This document shows, piece after piece, positions 63,796 to 64,000 of a DNA stretch of 64,000 nucleotides. Location: the NCBI GenBank assembly GCA_011009095.1, contig VTPC01000398.1:99436-163435 (forward strand), written 5' to 3'. A model generated the notes under the pieces. It had not been told where the DNA came from, searched no databases, and worked only from the letters and a program-made list of their open reading frames with translations. The translations under genes were made by a program, and so were the position numbers. Every line of letters starts with the position of its first letter. Position 1 is the first letter of the stretch. The stretch is from Ignelater luminosus (taxonomy: Eukaryota; Arthropoda; Insecta; Coleoptera; Elateridae).

Positions 63796-64000
63796 CGAGG
63801 GTTGCTATTTATATTTCTGGCCTAACAATGAAAAAACAAGTATTTATGATCGAAACTAGTTTTATTGTTTTTCAAAATATTCTCCATTAACATTGATACC
63901 CTTTTCCATGCGTTTGAACCAATTTTCGAAGCACTTTTTCCACTCTGCTTGAGGCAGCTCCAAAATATGCGTTTTGAAACAAAAAACGGCTTCTTCTGGT
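63796..64000 (-). mobile_element. 3' end of a second mariner-family transposon, cut by the window edge
   Basis: It starts right after TA (63794-63795) with a terminal repeat CGAGGGTTGCTATTTATAT, the usual kind of mariner end. A coding end follows on the minus strand. The terminal sequence differs from the TGTCCA ends of the mariner at 829-2235, so this is a different subfamily. The rest lies beyond 64000. Confidence 0.9.
63862..63999 (-). CDS. Mariner transposase, C-terminal 45 residues (partial)
   Basis: The minus strand is open from the window edge to a TAA at 63862-63864. The end of the protein is typical of mariner transposases: HILELPQAEWKKCFENWFKR and the last residues GEYFEKQ. The stop lies 66 bases inside the terminal repeat's outer end, the normal spacing. 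The visible part has no break. Whether the whole gene is intact cannot be judged here. One deviation is a Gly where the family often has Cys near KGIN. Confidence 0.9.
   Translation of the reverse strand, partial: PEEAVFCFKTHILELPQAEWKKCFENWFKRMEKGINVNGEYFEKQ

Overview
The window looks like non-coding chromosomal DNA from an insect or another arthropod. It is very A+T-rich (roughly two thirds or more by eye). It has eukaryotic splice sites, a 21 kb intron, mariner-family transposons, integrase-type (KRAB-A domain-containing protein 2-like, 'Ginger-like') DNA transposon relics, a decayed non-LTR retrotransposon, a tRNA-derived SINE and several palindromic MITEs. There are no prokaryotic operons, CRISPR arrays, rRNA genes or convincing tRNA genes. 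Two N-runs (100 and 400) mark assembly joins.

Only one host gene can be argued for. It is a small secreted peptide precursor on the + strand, best read as a calcitonin-like diuretic hormone (DH31-type) prepropeptide. Its signal-peptide exon is at 38880-38989 and a conserved-looking propeptide exon is at 60224-60325. The intron between them is 21.2 kb. Both exons end in phase 2. The exon that should carry the mature amidated hormone is not in the window and probably lies beyond 64000. Two phase-compatible open segments downstream (60882-61005 and 63371-63520) are candidate alternative exons.

Layout: 0.5-2.8 kb holds a complete but broken mariner (829-2235), an inverted copy of part of it (602-712) and CpG-rich palindromic repeats. 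3.2-4.2 kb holds an unrecognised coding relic on the minus strand. 4.2-13.7 kb is featureless apart from one weak retroelement-like stretch. 13.7-16.8 kb carries two same-strand integrase relics and a repeat cluster. A MITE lies at 19.06-19.44 kb and a SINE at 26.14 kb. A false gap with a duplicated flank is at 27.8 kb. A LINE relic occupies 29.8-31.1 kb. A third integrase relic, inside a terminal-inverted-repeat element, spans 36.09-38.03 kb, less than 1 kb upstream of the signal-peptide exon.

The large intron contains the 400-N gap, a SINE-like segment (41.23-41.42 kb), an interleaved pair of inverted-repeat elements (49.27-51.44 kb), a pre-miRNA-like hairpin (54.69-54.77 kb) and a MITE (57.10-57.33 kb). 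The right edge cuts through the 3' end of a second mariner family (63796 onward). Apart from the peptide gene, the interest lies in transposon archaeology. No multi-gene system is visible.
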